Positions 1-7,973 of a stretch of DNA of 61,537 nt are shown here, piece by piece (the first letter of the stretch is position 1; every line of letters begins with the position of its first letter). Location of the stretch: the NCBI GenBank assembly GCA_034190325.1, contig JAXHST010000081.1, forward strand, positions 1-61,537, in the 5' to 3' direction. The DNA comes from UBA287 sp034190325 (GTDB lineage Archaea; Thermoplasmatota; UBA186; UBA287). The position numbers and the translations under genes were made by a program. The notes below the pieces were generated by a model. That model did not search any database. It saw only the letters and a program-made list of their open reading frames with translations, and was not told the DNA's origin.

Positions 1-158
1 CCTTTCTTTATCATCTCAGCTGTTTCTTTAGCTGTCTCTTCCACATAATCCACAGATGCTACCTTAGCTCCTTCCTCTGCAAACAGCTTTGCAGCAGCCC
101 GCCCCATGCCAGACCCTGCTCCCGTAATGAGAGCAACTTTTCCATCAAGTTTTCCCAT
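1..158 (-). CDS. Short-chain dehydrogenase/reductase, N-terminal part (cut by window edge)
   Basis: The 52 visible codons start at an ATG at 158 and run off the left edge. They encode the first beta-alpha-beta unit of a Rossmann fold, with the nucleotide-binding motif TGAGSGMGRA near residues 12-21 and an acidic residue at the end of the second strand (SVDY), which usually favours NAD over NADP. This is the classical SDR pattern. The substrate cannot be told because the catalytic Ser-Tyr-Lys part lies outside the window. The gene is divergent from cutA; the 185 nt between them hold A/T-rich promoter-like sequence. Confidence 0.85.
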   Translation of the reverse strand, partial: MGKLDGKVALITGAGSGMGRAAAKLFAEEGAKVASVDYVEETAKETAEMIKK

Positions 159-364
159 TTTCCTCACCAAGTAATATTACTTTTATTTCTATTTAATAAA
201 TTGGGGTGTATTATAAATTTTAAGCCAAAATGACACATTACCATTGTCAAGAAGGGATGTAACATGAGCAATAGAAATTAGAAAAATCAGCATAACAAAA
301 GAATACGGAAAATGGAAGAAGAAAAAGGCGTATACGGGTCTAAATGAGAAAAAAGGAGGGAAAA

Positions 365-685
365 ATGGAAGAATATATCCAGGTGATTACAACTGTGGGG
401 AGTAAAAGAGATGCTGAAAGAATAGCTAATGTTCTGGTAGAGAAACACCTTGCTGGCTGTGTTCAGATATCGGGCCCAATAGAAAGCATATACTGGTGGG
501 AGGGCAGAGTTGAAAGAACAGAAGAGTGGTTATGCGTTATCAAGAGCGAGAATAGCATCTATGGTGAAGTTGAAAGAGCCATTAAAAAGAACCATCCTTA
601 TGAGATACCAGAGATATTGGCTATATCTGTTATAGAAGGAAATAAAGATTATCTGGAATGGCTGAGCAAAGAGCTTAAGAAATAA
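365..685 (+). CDS. cutA: CutA1 divalent-cation tolerance protein
   Basis: A 106-residue protein with the length and signature segments of CutA1: AGCVQI (residues 30-35), YWWEGRV (43-49) and HPYEIPEI near residue 76. CutA1 proteins form very stable ferredoxin-fold trimers, resemble PII signalling proteins and are linked to copper and other divalent cation tolerance, although the biochemical role is not settled. The ATG at 365 is chosen because GGAGGG lies 5-10 nt before it. An upstream in-frame ATG at 344 would add seven Lys-rich residues not typical of the family. It appears to be a single-gene unit, facing a minus-strand gene downstream. Confidence 0.93.
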   Translation: MEEYIQVITTVGSKRDAERIANVLVEKHLAGCVQISGPIESIYWWEGRVERTEEWLCVIKSENSIYGEVERAIKKNHPYEIPEILAISVIEGNKDYLEWLSKELKK

Positions 686-864
686 AAGCCAGCATAGCCC
701 GGATCTGGCTGCAGCTGTGGATAGAGCGAGCGCCAAAGCAACAACTGCCCATTTCCCTCTTCATCATGCGCCCTAAATATGTCTCCTCTCATCCATAACC
801 TGCCCTCTCACCAGGGATCTCCTCAACTAACTCTCCTAAGCTCTGAGGATCCTCTTCTCCTATA

Positions 865-1500
865 TCATATGAGAGGTATGATCTCTGTGATCACATAGTT
901 CACAAAACTCTCAAAATCCGTTCTGCTGAACATCGTAACAACGCAATTCCTAGTCAACCCAACAACCCTGTTATTTAATGAAAAGACCACATACCACGGC
1001 TTTCCATGCTTAAGGTATTCTGCGTATAGCTCAGTATCCCTTAAGCTCTGCCCATAGAGTGAGAGCTTCTTTATGTCTGGTATATCTATATCGTCAAAGA
1101 ATATTACCTTGCTGTTGCTCTCTTCCGCAAGGTTCTGTAACACATCAGCTCCTATCCTTGACTCAACAATCTTGCCCAGACTTATAAATAGCTCCTTGCT
1201 GAGCATGTTTGCTATCTGGTTTGCTCTGCTCTTCTTTTCAAAGACTATGAGAAAAGAACCGTAAAAGATTATTGGCACATCCCTTGTTGCGGGTTGTGCT
1301 ATCCTCTGCCCTCTGTGGTTTATGTGTATAAGGTAATCTTCTCTGTACACCGCTCTTATCGCTTTTCCATCCTTTCTAACATCTTCAATGCTCTGCACAA
1401 GCTTTATTCCTTCCTCCTCTATATCCCTGTGCACAGTTTTGAGCTTGCCTGCGATCTCTCCCTCTTCCTCTACCCTGAATATCTTGCATGCCAGAACCAT
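865..1500 (-). CDS. Uncharacterised protein divergent from the SMC-like gene
   Basis: A soluble protein of about 211 residues with no transmembrane segment and no motif I recognise. Its middle part (YGSFLIVFEKKSRANQIA) and C-terminal part alternate hydrophobic strands with charged helices, suggesting a compact alpha/beta fold. I chose the ATG at 1500 rather than an in-frame ATG at 1542 because the symmetric TATA-like box at 1522-1530 lies 26 nt before 1500 but inside the longer reading. The same box lies 26 nt before the SMC-like gene on the other strand, so the two genes are probably co-expressed. A part in the SMC system is only an inference from that. Confidence 0.7.
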   Translation of the reverse strand: MVLACKIFRVEEEGEIAGKLKTVHRDIEEEGIKLVQSIEDVRKDGKAIRAVYREDYLIHINHRGQRIAQPATRDVPIIFYGSFLIVFEKKSRANQIANMLSKELFISLGKIVESRIGADVLQNLAEESNSKVIFFDDIDIPDIKKLSLYGQSLRDTELYAEYLKHGKPWYVVFSLNNRVVGLTRNCVVTMFSRTDFESFVNYVITEIIPLI

Positions 1501-1521
1501 ATGCTTAAATGCGATGTAAAG

Positions 1522-1530
1522 TTTAATATT
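1522..1530. promoter_or_regulatory. Symmetric TATA-like box shared by two divergent genes
   Basis: The sequence TTTAATATT reads as a TATA-like element on both strands. Its centre, 1526, is 26 nt from the ATG at 1552 on the plus strand and 26 nt from the ATG at 1500 on the minus strand. This is the spacing expected for leaderless archaeal transcripts in both directions. Confidence 0.55.
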
Positions 1531-1551
1531 TCTTCTATCCATTTAAGGAAG

Positions 1552-3198
1552 ATGGCATGGATAAAAGAAGTGCGGCTTGAGAACTTCATGAGCTATGATT
1601 ATGCCAGGATCCCACTGAAGGACGGGGTCAATCTCGTCGTAGGGCCTAATGGTAGCGGGAAGTCTTCAATCCTTTTAGCGATCTCTCTGGCCTTCGGGCA
1701 GATATACACAGAGCGCTCGAAAAAGCTGAGCGATCTCATCAAATGGGGCAAGGATGCTGCCAGAGTCTCTTTGTTGATAGACAACTCCAAAAAGAATGGT
1801 AGGAGAACATTTGGTTTCTCAAATTCAGACACAGTGATGATATCGCGCTATATAAAGAGTGATGGAAGCTACTGGTATGAGATAGACTACAGGGAAGCAA
1901 GCTTATATGAGGTTCAATCCATTTTCAAGAGGATCGGCATAAATCCGAGCAATATGCTCATAATAATGCACCAGAACACACTTGAGCGGTTCAGCGCTTT
2001 GAAGCCTGAGGAGAAACTTTCATTGCTTGAGGATGCTGTGGGTTTCGGGAGTTATAGGAGCAGGATCATAGATTCCAGGAAGAAGCTTCAATCTGTGAGA
2101 GATGAGCTTGAAGAGGTTGAAAAAAACTCTGCGAACGCCAATGAGACCCTGGCTTACTGGAACAGGGTTTATGAAGGGTTTTTGCAGAAGAAAAAGCTTG
2201 AGGAAAAGTTAGACTCTTTAGCTCTTGAGCTCTCCTGGGCTAAGGTCCTGCGGGAGGAAAAGGCTCTTGCGAAACTGGAGAAGGAGGCGGAGAAGAAGAA
2301 AAAGGATGTAGAGAGACTTGAGAAGGAGATAGGTCTCTGGAGTGCGGAAGCGGAAAAAATGAGAGAAGAGCTCCTGCGCAGCATTAGTGAAGAGTTGCTT
2401 GAGGCATATGTAAAAAAGAGGGTTGATGTTGCGCTTAATGCTTTCAAAATTGAGCTTTTAAAAGGAGAGATCCTCTCTTTGAATGAAGAGATAAAGAGGA
2501 TTGCGCAGTACATAGAATCTACAATGCCCCAGGGTGCGAGAATGGAGAGCAATAGAACAACAAAGGAGATAGAGGAAGAGATAGGAAAAACAAAGGAAGA
2601 GGTAGTAAGGATAGGGGACATTCCGGATAATGCGGAAGAGGTCTACAGAAGCTTTGCTGATGAGTTCTATAAAGTAGAGGAGAAGCGTAAAGAGCTGGAG
2701 GGAAACAGAGATGCTGTTGGGGGGGAGTTGAAGGAGAGAGAAAAGAAGTGGAGAGAGAAGGTTGAGGGGCTAATAAAGGGCATAGAGCCCAGGTTCAGAG
2801 CAATTCTGAGGGAGGTGGATGGGGATGGATACATAAAGGTTGTCGGGCAGAGTGTAGAGGAGAGCGGTCTGGAGATATATGTGGGTTTCAAGAGTAATGA
2901 GCCAAGGCTTCTGGATCCCATGACGCACAGCGGTGGTGAAAGGGCTGCAGCAACAATGGCTTTTCTTCTAGCGATACAGCAGAACATAAAATCAAAGTTC
3001 AGGGCTATAGATGAGTTTGATGTGCACATGGATCTGCGCAACAGGGAGAGGATCTACAACATAATAATAAGCAGCGTCAAAGAGGATGAGCAGTATCTGA
3101 TAATAACTCCCAACCAGATAACTGTGAGGGATGAGAGGATGGGCATTATTGTCGTGCAGAGAAGCGGAGAAGCTTTGGCTATGAAGAGGGAAGCATGA
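1552..3198 (+). CDS. Short SMC-family ATPase, SMC5/6-like
   Basis: A protein of 548 residues with split ABC-type head domains and a central coiled coil. Walker A is GPNGSGKSS (31-39). The signature motif SGGERAA lies near residue 460 and Walker B (FRAIDEFDVHMD) near 482-494. The N-terminal head, with NFMSY before Walker A and MHQN further on, resembles Smc5/Smc6 rather than canonical SMC or Rad50. The coiled coil, about 190-400, is short; canonical SMC has about 1100-1200 residues. I see neither a typical hinge nor a CxxC zinc hook. The ATG at 1552 starts the conserved head and follows a TATA-like box by 26 nt; longer readings upstream overlap the divergent gene. It overlaps the next gene by ATGA and likely acts in chromosome organisation or repair. 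Confidence 0.85.
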   Translation: MAWIKEVRLENFMSYDYARIPLKDGVNLVVGPNGSGKSSILLAISLAFGQIYTERSKKLSDLIKWGKDAARVSLLIDNSKKNGRRTFGFSNSDTVMISRYIKSDGSYWYEIDYREASLYEVQSIFKRIGINPSNMLIIMHQNTLERFSALKPEEKLSLLEDAVGFGSYRSRIIDSRKKLQSVRDELEEVEKNSANANETLAYWNRVYEGFLQKKKLEEKLDSLALELSWAKVLREEKALAKLEKEAEKKKKDVERLEKEIGLWSAEAEKMREELLRSISEELLEAYVKKRVDVALNAFKIELLKGEILSLNEEIKRIAQYIESTMPQGARMESNRTTKEIEEEIGKTKEEVVRIGDIPDNAEEVYRSFADEFYKVEEKRKELEGNRDAVGGELKEREKKWREKVEGLIKGIEPRFRAILREVDGDGYIKVVGQSVEESGLEIYVGFKSNEPRLLDPMTHSGGERAAATMAFLLAIQQNIKSKFRAIDEFDVHMDLRNRERIYNIIISSVKEDEQYLIITPNQITVRDERMGIIVVQRSGEALAMKREA

Positions 3199-3908
3199 AT
3201 GTCTATGAGGAGATAGAGGAATTCCTTGAGATGTGCAAAAAGATAATTGAGGAAGGTAAGGATCCTTTCAACCTGGACGTAAAGGAAGCTTTAGAGAGAC
3301 TTAAGGGTTTGAAAGACAGCTTTGATGATCTCGATATGGACTCTGAAGCTTTATGGACGTTAACGGGGATCATTGAGGCACAGGAAGGGTGGCTGGAAAA
3401 GAGGCTGGGCTCAATGCTGATAGACCCCATGCTTGTTGAATTCAGAATAAAAGGGATGAGCAGGGAAGCGCTTAGAGCTCTGGCTATCAGGTGCTATCAT
3501 CCCCTGGCTACCATAGAGACTCTTACTACTGCAAGGATAAAGGAGGCTGCTGATTACTGGAGGGCGAAAGAGAAAGGTAAATGGGCTCTCGGTGAAGAGA
3601 GCGCACATGAAATAGAGCCCATATATCTAAAAGAGCTCTATAGCCTGGATATTCTCTCCAGGGAAGAGTTTGAAAAGAAGATGGATGAGCTAAAAAGAGA
3701 GCTCAGCGGTGTAAAAAGCACGGATTATTTTGATTTTGTGAATGGAAAGAACTTTCAGGAAACGTTTGAGAGAGCTTATGTTCTCTCATTTCTCATAACA
3801 GAGGGCTTTGTTCTGTTAGATGTGGACAGAATAAATGAGAAGGTAGAGATCGTAAGAGCTGGAAAAAAAGGAAAGAAAAGTTCTTCCGTTGCTATACCGG
3901 TGTGGTGA
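3195..3908 (+). CDS. Candidate kleisin subunit of the SMC-like complex
   Basis: A 237-residue, largely helical, acidic protein that begins within the last codons of the SMC-like gene (ATGA overlap), so translation is probably coupled. I do not recognise a named family. Its N-terminal helices (with NLDVKEALERL near residue 27) and a C-terminal segment with a possible winged-helix pattern (AYVLSFLITEGFVLLDVD) would fit a kleisin such as ScpA or Nse4, which bridges SMC heads. That assignment rests on size and on position between an SMC ATPase and a small wHTH protein, the usual SMC-kleisin-KITE order. It lacks the GPLDLLL-type start of classical ScpA. Confidence 0.5.
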   Translation: MNVYEEIEEFLEMCKKIIEEGKDPFNLDVKEALERLKGLKDSFDDLDMDSEALWTLTGIIEAQEGWLEKRLGSMLIDPMLVEFRIKGMSREALRALAIRCYHPLATIETLTTARIKEAADYWRAKEKGKWALGEESAHEIEPIYLKELYSLDILSREEFEKKMDELKRELSGVKSTDYFDFVNGKNFQETFERAYVLSFLITEGFVLLDVDRINEKVEIVRAGKKGKKSSSVAIPVW

Positions 3909-3910
3909 TC

Positions 3911-4393
3911 ATGGCTGACGAAAAGGAGAGAGCTCTGGAGCTTCTCATGCTGAGAAGACACAGGGTGCCAGGAGCAACAGAGAGCGAGCTTGTCTCAGAA
4001 TTTGGTAAAGGATACGCTGATATACTGAAAGAGCTAGAAGGAGCACTGCAATCTCTGGGTTTAGAGATAAGGGGCGTTGAGGACACAAAGGGAGAAAAGA
4101 GGTATTTCATAACCTTTAAAGAGGTAAAAAAGAAAACAAATACACCAAGGATAGATGAGGTCTCTGCTATAGTAGCTTGCGTGGCTTACATAAATGCAAA
4201 AAAAGAGAAGGTGAAGAGAGAAGAGCTTGAGGGTCTGCTGAAGGAAAAGTTCTCAAGAAGGTCAATAGAGATATACATCTCAAGGGCTATAAGAGGGGGA
4301 TACCTTGTTGAGAAGGATGGTTATTTTGATATAGGGTGGAGAAGCCATGCAGAGATAGATTTAAAAGAGTTGAGCAATATCCTTACTGGATGA
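3911..4393 (+). CDS. Candidate KITE/Nse-like winged-helix partner of the SMC-like ATPase
   Basis: A 160-residue protein that reads as two tandem winged-helix units. One covers about residues 1-70 (LLMLRRHRVPGATESELVS and a beta wing ending YFITF). The second covers about 85-150 (VSAIVACVAYINAKK, then RRSIEIYISRAIRGGYLV). ScpB and Nse1/Nse3 (MAGE-type) proteins are tandem winged-helix KITE subunits, so this would complete an SMC-kleisin-KITE set; family membership is inferred. The ATG at 3911 lies two bases after the stop of the upstream gene. A GTG at 3902 is possible, but no better ribosome site precedes it. The end overlaps the acetyltransferase start by ATGA. Confidence 0.5.
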   Translation: MADEKERALELLMLRRHRVPGATESELVSEFGKGYADILKELEGALQSLGLEIRGVEDTKGEKRYFITFKEVKKKTNTPRIDEVSAIVACVAYINAKKEKVKREELEGLLKEKFSRRSIEIYISRAIRGGYLVEKDGYFDIGWRSHAEIDLKELSNILTG

Positions 4394-4908
4394 GCTGGTA
4401 TTACGCTTTTAATGACGAGCTTCAGCAAAAACTGGATAGAGCATACGCGCTGTGCCAGAAGCTTCTCGCACTGAAGCGCGGGAGTGAGGAATACAAAGAA
4501 GCACTGAAACAACTTTTTGGGGGTATAGGGAATAAAACCGTGGTTAGAGTGCCATTTTTCTGTGATTATGGAAAGAACATCTTCATAGGCAGTGACTGCT
4601 TCATAAATTATGATTGTGTGTTCCTTGACGAAGGAAGAATCGACATAGGAGACAGAGTGTGGATCGGTCCGGGGGTGCACATATATGGTGTTGAGCATAA
4701 ACTCGAGGTAGATAAAAGGAGCAATATAAGAGATGTGCCTGTTGTTATAGAGAATGATGTGTGGATTGGTGGGCATGCCACGATATTGCCGGGCATTACG
4801 CTGGGCAGAGGCTGTGCGGTCGGCGCAGGGAGTGTTGTTACAAAGAGTGTGGATAGTAAAGCTGTTGTAGCTGGCAATCCGGCAAAGGAGATAAGGAAAA
4901 CAGTATAA
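4390..4908 (+). CDS. Hexapeptide-repeat O-acetyltransferase (maltose/galactoside acetyltransferase type)
   Basis: A 172-residue left-handed beta-helix acyltransferase. The N-terminal helical part (FNDELQQKLDRAYALCQ) matches the Mac domain of sugar O-acetyltransferases, followed by hexapeptide repeats such as IGDRVWIGPGVHIYG, the catalytic-histidine segment GVEH, and VWIGGHATILPGITLG. Family members use acetyl-CoA to acetylate sugars or xenobiotics in the cytoplasm. The ATG at 4390 overlaps the stop of the upstream gene (ATGA), so it is co-transcribed with the SMC-like operon, although a functional link is doubtful. In-frame upstream codons lie inside the upstream gene and are unlikely to be used. 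Confidence 0.88.
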   Translation: MSWYYAFNDELQQKLDRAYALCQKLLALKRGSEEYKEALKQLFGGIGNKTVVRVPFFCDYGKNIFIGSDCFINYDCVFLDEGRIDIGDRVWIGPGVHIYGVEHKLEVDKRSNIRDVPVVIENDVWIGGHATILPGITLGRGCAVGAGSVVTKSVDSKAVVAGNPAKEIRKTV

Positions 4909-4931
4909 AGCAAAAAGTGCATAGTTTAATT

Positions 4932-5852
4932 ATGCGATTTAACCTTAGAAGAAAGAAAAAAGAAGAACCTTCTGTTGAAACTTTTGAGCAAAATTTTGTT
5001 CCACAACAGGAGTTCGCTCCACCGCAGGAGGGCAGCGCTCCGGACATTTTAGCGGACAGGGTTGACATGCTTGATTCCTCTGTATCAGCCATAAGAGGAT
5101 GGGTTGAAGATGCGAGGAATAGAATAACTGCTTTAGAGGGGACGGTTAATGATACCGTTGTGCCTCTGAGAAGAGATCTCGAAGATGTTAAGAAGGATGT
5201 AAGCTCGATGGACGAGAAGTTACAGCAGCTCATGGCATTGTATGAGGTCATATCGACGCAGTATAATCCATTTATAGAGACATCCGCAGCCCCACCACCG
5301 CAAGCCGAAAATGGGAGTAAAGAAGAGAAGGAGATTGAGCAGCTTTTGCGCTCTGTTGCCCCAGAAGAGTTTGCGACAGCTCCGGGCGAAAACGTTGTGG
5401 AGATGCAGGAGGGCTATGAGACTTTAGAGGAGCCTGAATCTGCTGAGCTTGCGCCCATAACAGAGGAGGAGTTCGGCGTTGACCTTGGGGGCGGTTATGA
5501 ACTTGGCTATGAGCCTAAGGCAGTTTTAGGCGGTATACCAGATACTTACAGTAGCAACGCATTCACCATAAAACTTCTTGAATTCCTTATATCTAAGATC
5601 GGTAGAAAAAACCTCCCAGATCTATTAGAATACTATGAATCTATAGGCTGGATAGGTAAGGATGCAAGGAAGCAGCTTCTTGAAATGGCATCAGGTGTCT
5701 CTGTCAGCGAGGGTTTTTCCACAGACTGGAAGCTGAGCGCTGCTGATAACCTCAAGGTGCTTCAGTTCATCCAGGAAATAAGGGGGAAGCCAATAAGGAA
5801 GAGCGAGCTTGAAGAGATTGAGAGAAAGGCAGAGAAAATAAAGGGTGTATGA
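4932..5852 (+). CDS. Archaellum accessory protein ArlD/ArlE (FlaD/FlaE) homologue
   Basis: A 306-residue soluble protein in three parts: a Lys/Arg-rich start followed by a low-complexity Gln/Pro/Glu stretch, a coiled coil at about residues 35-95 (DILADRVDMLDSS onward), and a C-terminal FlaD/E domain at about 200-265 containing FLISKIGRKNLPDLLEYY and a Trp-Ile-Gly motif. ArlD/E act at the cytoplasmic base of the archaellum, where they help form the switch-associated ring linking the motor to chemotaxis. A TATA-like box (AGTATAAAG) about 26 nt before the ATG at 4932 suggests a leaderless transcript. A GTG at 4917 would add only five residues. It overlaps the next gene by ATGA. No arlH, arlI or arlJ lies nearby. 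Confidence 0.82.
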   Translation: MRFNLRRKKKEEPSVETFEQNFVPQQEFAPPQEGSAPDILADRVDMLDSSVSAIRGWVEDARNRITALEGTVNDTVVPLRRDLEDVKKDVSSMDEKLQQLMALYEVISTQYNPFIETSAAPPPQAENGSKEEKEIEQLLRSVAPEEFATAPGENVVEMQEGYETLEEPESAELAPITEEEFGVDLGGGYELGYEPKAVLGGIPDTYSSNAFTIKLLEFLISKIGRKNLPDLLEYYESIGWIGKDARKQLLEMASGVSVSEGFSTDWKLSAADNLKVLQFIQEIRGKPIRKSELEEIERKAEKIKGV

Positions 5853-6256
5853 GCCTAAGCTCTGTGGCTGTAACATCAATTCTGGTGGTAGGGCTCATAG
5901 TCGCAGGTGGAATTTTATTACAGAGCATAACATTCAATCTGGAGCGCTTTATAGAAGGGTATGAGAATCTATACGAAATAAATAGCTCAGCAAGGGAGAT
6001 AGAGGTAAGAATAGAGGATATCCACGTTTCAGCAAGGGATGCTGTTTTGAGGATAGATGTGCTAAATGAAGGGCAAAGAGAAGTTAGTGATATATACGTG
6101 ATGGTCGATGGATCCGTCGTTCTGCACGAAAATAGCACGGTTTTCCCTTATGAGACCATAACCTTAGAGATACCTATAGAAAAAGCGAACCTGCGGAGAG
6201 GGAGCAGGATAAAGGTCATAGCTGATGGCTTCGCTGCTTACGCTGTATACTCCTAG
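5849..6256 (+). CDS. Archaellum stator-type protein, ArlF/ArlG (FlaF/FlaG) family
   Basis: A 135-residue protein with one N-terminal membrane segment (residues 6-27, VAVTSILVVGLIVAGGILL) and an extracytoplasmic beta-sandwich (ARDAVLRIDVLNEGQREVSD onward). This is the architecture of ArlF and ArlG, pseudoperiplasmic proteins that anchor the archaellum motor to the S-layer. I cannot say which of the two it is. Its ATG overlaps the stop of the ArlD/E-like gene. The start of the membrane segment also resembles a type IV pilin-like N terminus without the basic leader, as is usual for FlaF/FlaG. Its 3' end overlaps the convergent nuclease gene by 4 nt. Confidence 0.8.
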   Translation: MSLSSVAVTSILVVGLIVAGGILLQSITFNLERFIEGYENLYEINSSAREIEVRIEDIHVSARDAVLRIDVLNEGQREVSDIYVMVDGSVVLHENSTVFPYETITLEIPIEKANLRRGSRIKVIADGFAAYAVYS

Positions 6257-7482
6257 GCTATCTCGTAGTTTTCCCCATCTTTTGGCAGAAGAACATTGTA
6301 ATTTGACAGATCCTTCGCCAGTAGCTCTCTCTTATCTCCATGGTAGAGCACAACATTTTCAGGCCTGCATTCGTCTATAAATCTCACAAGAGCCCTGTGA
6401 TCAGCATGCGCAGAGAAATCAAAGAACTTTACATTACATTTTGGTTTTCCTATATCCCCATCGAGCTCTATCGTCCCTGTGTCAAGCAGTCTTCTTCCAT
6501 TGGTGCCCTCAACCTGGTATCCTGTAAGAAATATGCTGTTTCTTTCATCATCCTTTATGTGTTTTATATAGAACAGTGCCGGTCCTCCATCGAGCATACC
6601 GCTTGTGGTTATCACCGCACCCCCGTTCTTCAAAAGCTTTTTTCTGTGCGAGTCATTGTTTACAAACTTTACACGACTGAGCGCTTTTTTTAGCTTGCTT
6701 GCAGATCGCAAAAATTTCCCATCGCTCAAGAATGTTGTTGCGATCCTTTTGCTCATACCATCCAGATAAACATCTATACCAAGGCCCTCAAGCATCATGG
6801 CTACTTCCTGGCTTCTTGCTACAGCAAACGCGGGTATGACAGCTACGCCTCCCCTCTTTATGGTATCGCTAACATCATCTCTGAACTCTTTTACAAGCTC
6901 TTCTCTGTTCGGGTGTTCTCTTCCTGCATATGTTGATTCTATGAAAAGGTTATCACACCTTATCGGCTTTACCCCACCTATCAACATGGAATCTACTGTG
7001 TTCATATCGCCTGTTATCAGAGTCCTTGAACCGTTGTTTATTTCAAACATTGTTGACCCTGGTATGTGTCCGGAGGAATATCCCCTTATATCTATTCCTC
7101 CTAGCTCAAATTTCTCACCATACTCTACAGGCTCGAAGTAGTTGCGCAAACTTGCTACATCACCCTCAGAGAATGGAAGGCTATAGCCCTCTAACTTTGA
7201 TACCTTTAGATTATCTCTGGCAAGGATCTCTGTTATGCTCTGCGTCATTGTGGTGGCAAATATCCTTGGTCCCCTTGCGGAAGAGAGCCAGGGTATGAGA
7301 CCACTGTGGTCTACGTGTGCGTGGGTCAGCAAGCAGAAATCTATGTTCGGACTTTCCTTAGGGAAAGATGGCGGTTTGCCCGGTGTAAACCCATAGTCCA
7401 ACAAAAACCTGTACTCGGGCAAATCGAACAGTATGCCCGCCATACCGACCTCTTCAGCTCCTCCTAGAAAAGAGAATTTCAT
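6253..7482 (-). CDS. Metallo-beta-lactamase/beta-CASP ribonuclease (archaeal CPSF2-like)
   Basis: A 409-residue zinc nuclease. The metallo-beta-lactamase motif THAHVDHSG lies at residues 53-61. Further motifs follow in family order: GDMNT, ESTYAGREHP, the beta-CASP segment PAFAVARSQEV, TTSGMLDGG, and a C-terminal SAHADH. Archaeal beta-CASP proteins of this length lack the KH domains of aCPSF1 and act as 5'-3' exonucleases or endonucleases in RNA maturation and decay. A Shine-Dalgarno GAGGTGAGA precedes the ATG. It lies 12 nt downstream of the DUF6015 gene on the same strand and is probably in one operon with it. Confidence 0.92.
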   Translation of the reverse strand: MKFSFLGGAEEVGMAGILFDLPEYRFLLDYGFTPGKPPSFPKESPNIDFCLLTHAHVDHSGLIPWLSSARGPRIFATTMTQSITEILARDNLKVSKLEGYSLPFSEGDVASLRNYFEPVEYGEKFELGGIDIRGYSSGHIPGSTMFEINNGSRTLITGDMNTVDSMLIGGVKPIRCDNLFIESTYAGREHPNREELVKEFRDDVSDTIKRGGVAVIPAFAVARSQEVAMMLEGLGIDVYLDGMSKRIATTFLSDGKFLRSASKLKKALSRVKFVNNDSHRKKLLKNGGAVITTSGMLDGGPALFYIKHIKDDERNSIFLTGYQVEGTNGRRLLDTGTIELDGDIGKPKCNVKFFDFSAHADHRALVRFIDECRPENVVLYHGDKRELLAKDLSNYNVLLPKDGENYEIA

Positions 7483-7494
7483 CTTCTCTCACCT

Positions 7495-7857
7495 CTACCT
7501 TGCAAAACACCTGTCAGGCAGTTTTTCATATATGTTTGTCTCTTTTTTTTCTCCATTGTTATCACTGAATATTGATGCTTTTTTTATAGATCCTCTCTCA
7601 AGGATCCAGTAATGTATTCTCCACTCTCTACTGTCATAGAGAGTGACAACCTCCATTCCGGGTCTTATAAAACCTGCATTTTCTAAAGCATAGAATAGTT
7701 GTCTGTCCTGTGGCTCAAGTATATTATCTATTACCCTATCTTCAAATCCGAACAAATTTAGCACTGCTTCCGCACCTTTAACTGCATCTTCTTCATCCAG
7801 TTTGAGTTTTCCCTCAATTGCTTTAACTAACTCCTCCCGGGTTATAAGGTCCTTCAT
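7495..7857 (-). CDS. DUF6015 family protein
   Basis: A 120-residue protein with the pattern I associate with DUF6015: an N-terminal helical part (TREELVKAIEGKL), the segment LNLFGFEDRVIDNILE, then EPQDRQLFYALENAGFI and a strand-rich end with WRIHYWIL. The C-terminal half resembles a small winged-helix unit, but the function is unknown. I recall the family mainly from Thermoplasmatota and some other archaea. It is the first gene of a two-gene minus-strand unit with the beta-CASP nuclease, so a role near RNA metabolism is possible but is inference. Confidence 0.75.
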   Translation of the reverse strand: MKDLITREELVKAIEGKLKLDEEDAVKGAEAVLNLFGFEDRVIDNILEPQDRQLFYALENAGFIRPGMEVVTLYDSREWRIHYWILERGSIKKASIFSDNNGEKKETNIYEKLPDRCFAR

Positions 7858-7973
7858 TTTTTCTTCACTTCAATTATAGTATATAGTATAACAAATATTT
7901 AAAACCTTTGTTAGAAGACTTTTTTTTAAGTTTCAACAAATATTATAACAGGAGGAGGCATTATCCTAACAGA

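Noticed and set aside
344..364. Upstream in-frame ATG extending CutA by seven residues
   Set aside because: The Shine-Dalgarno GGAGGG sits between the two ATGs and serves the one at 365; the extension is Lys-rich and not seen in the family.
686..864. Minus-strand stretch with an acidic, coding-like run (SLGELVEEIPGERAGYG)
   Set aside because: It has an in-frame stop, no start and no recognisable family. It could be a short remnant, but I cannot support a gene.
2169..3041. Long Ser-rich open frames opposite the SMC-like gene
   Set aside because: They are antisense shadows of Glu/Arg/Lys-rich coiled-coil codons, with compositions unlike real proteins.
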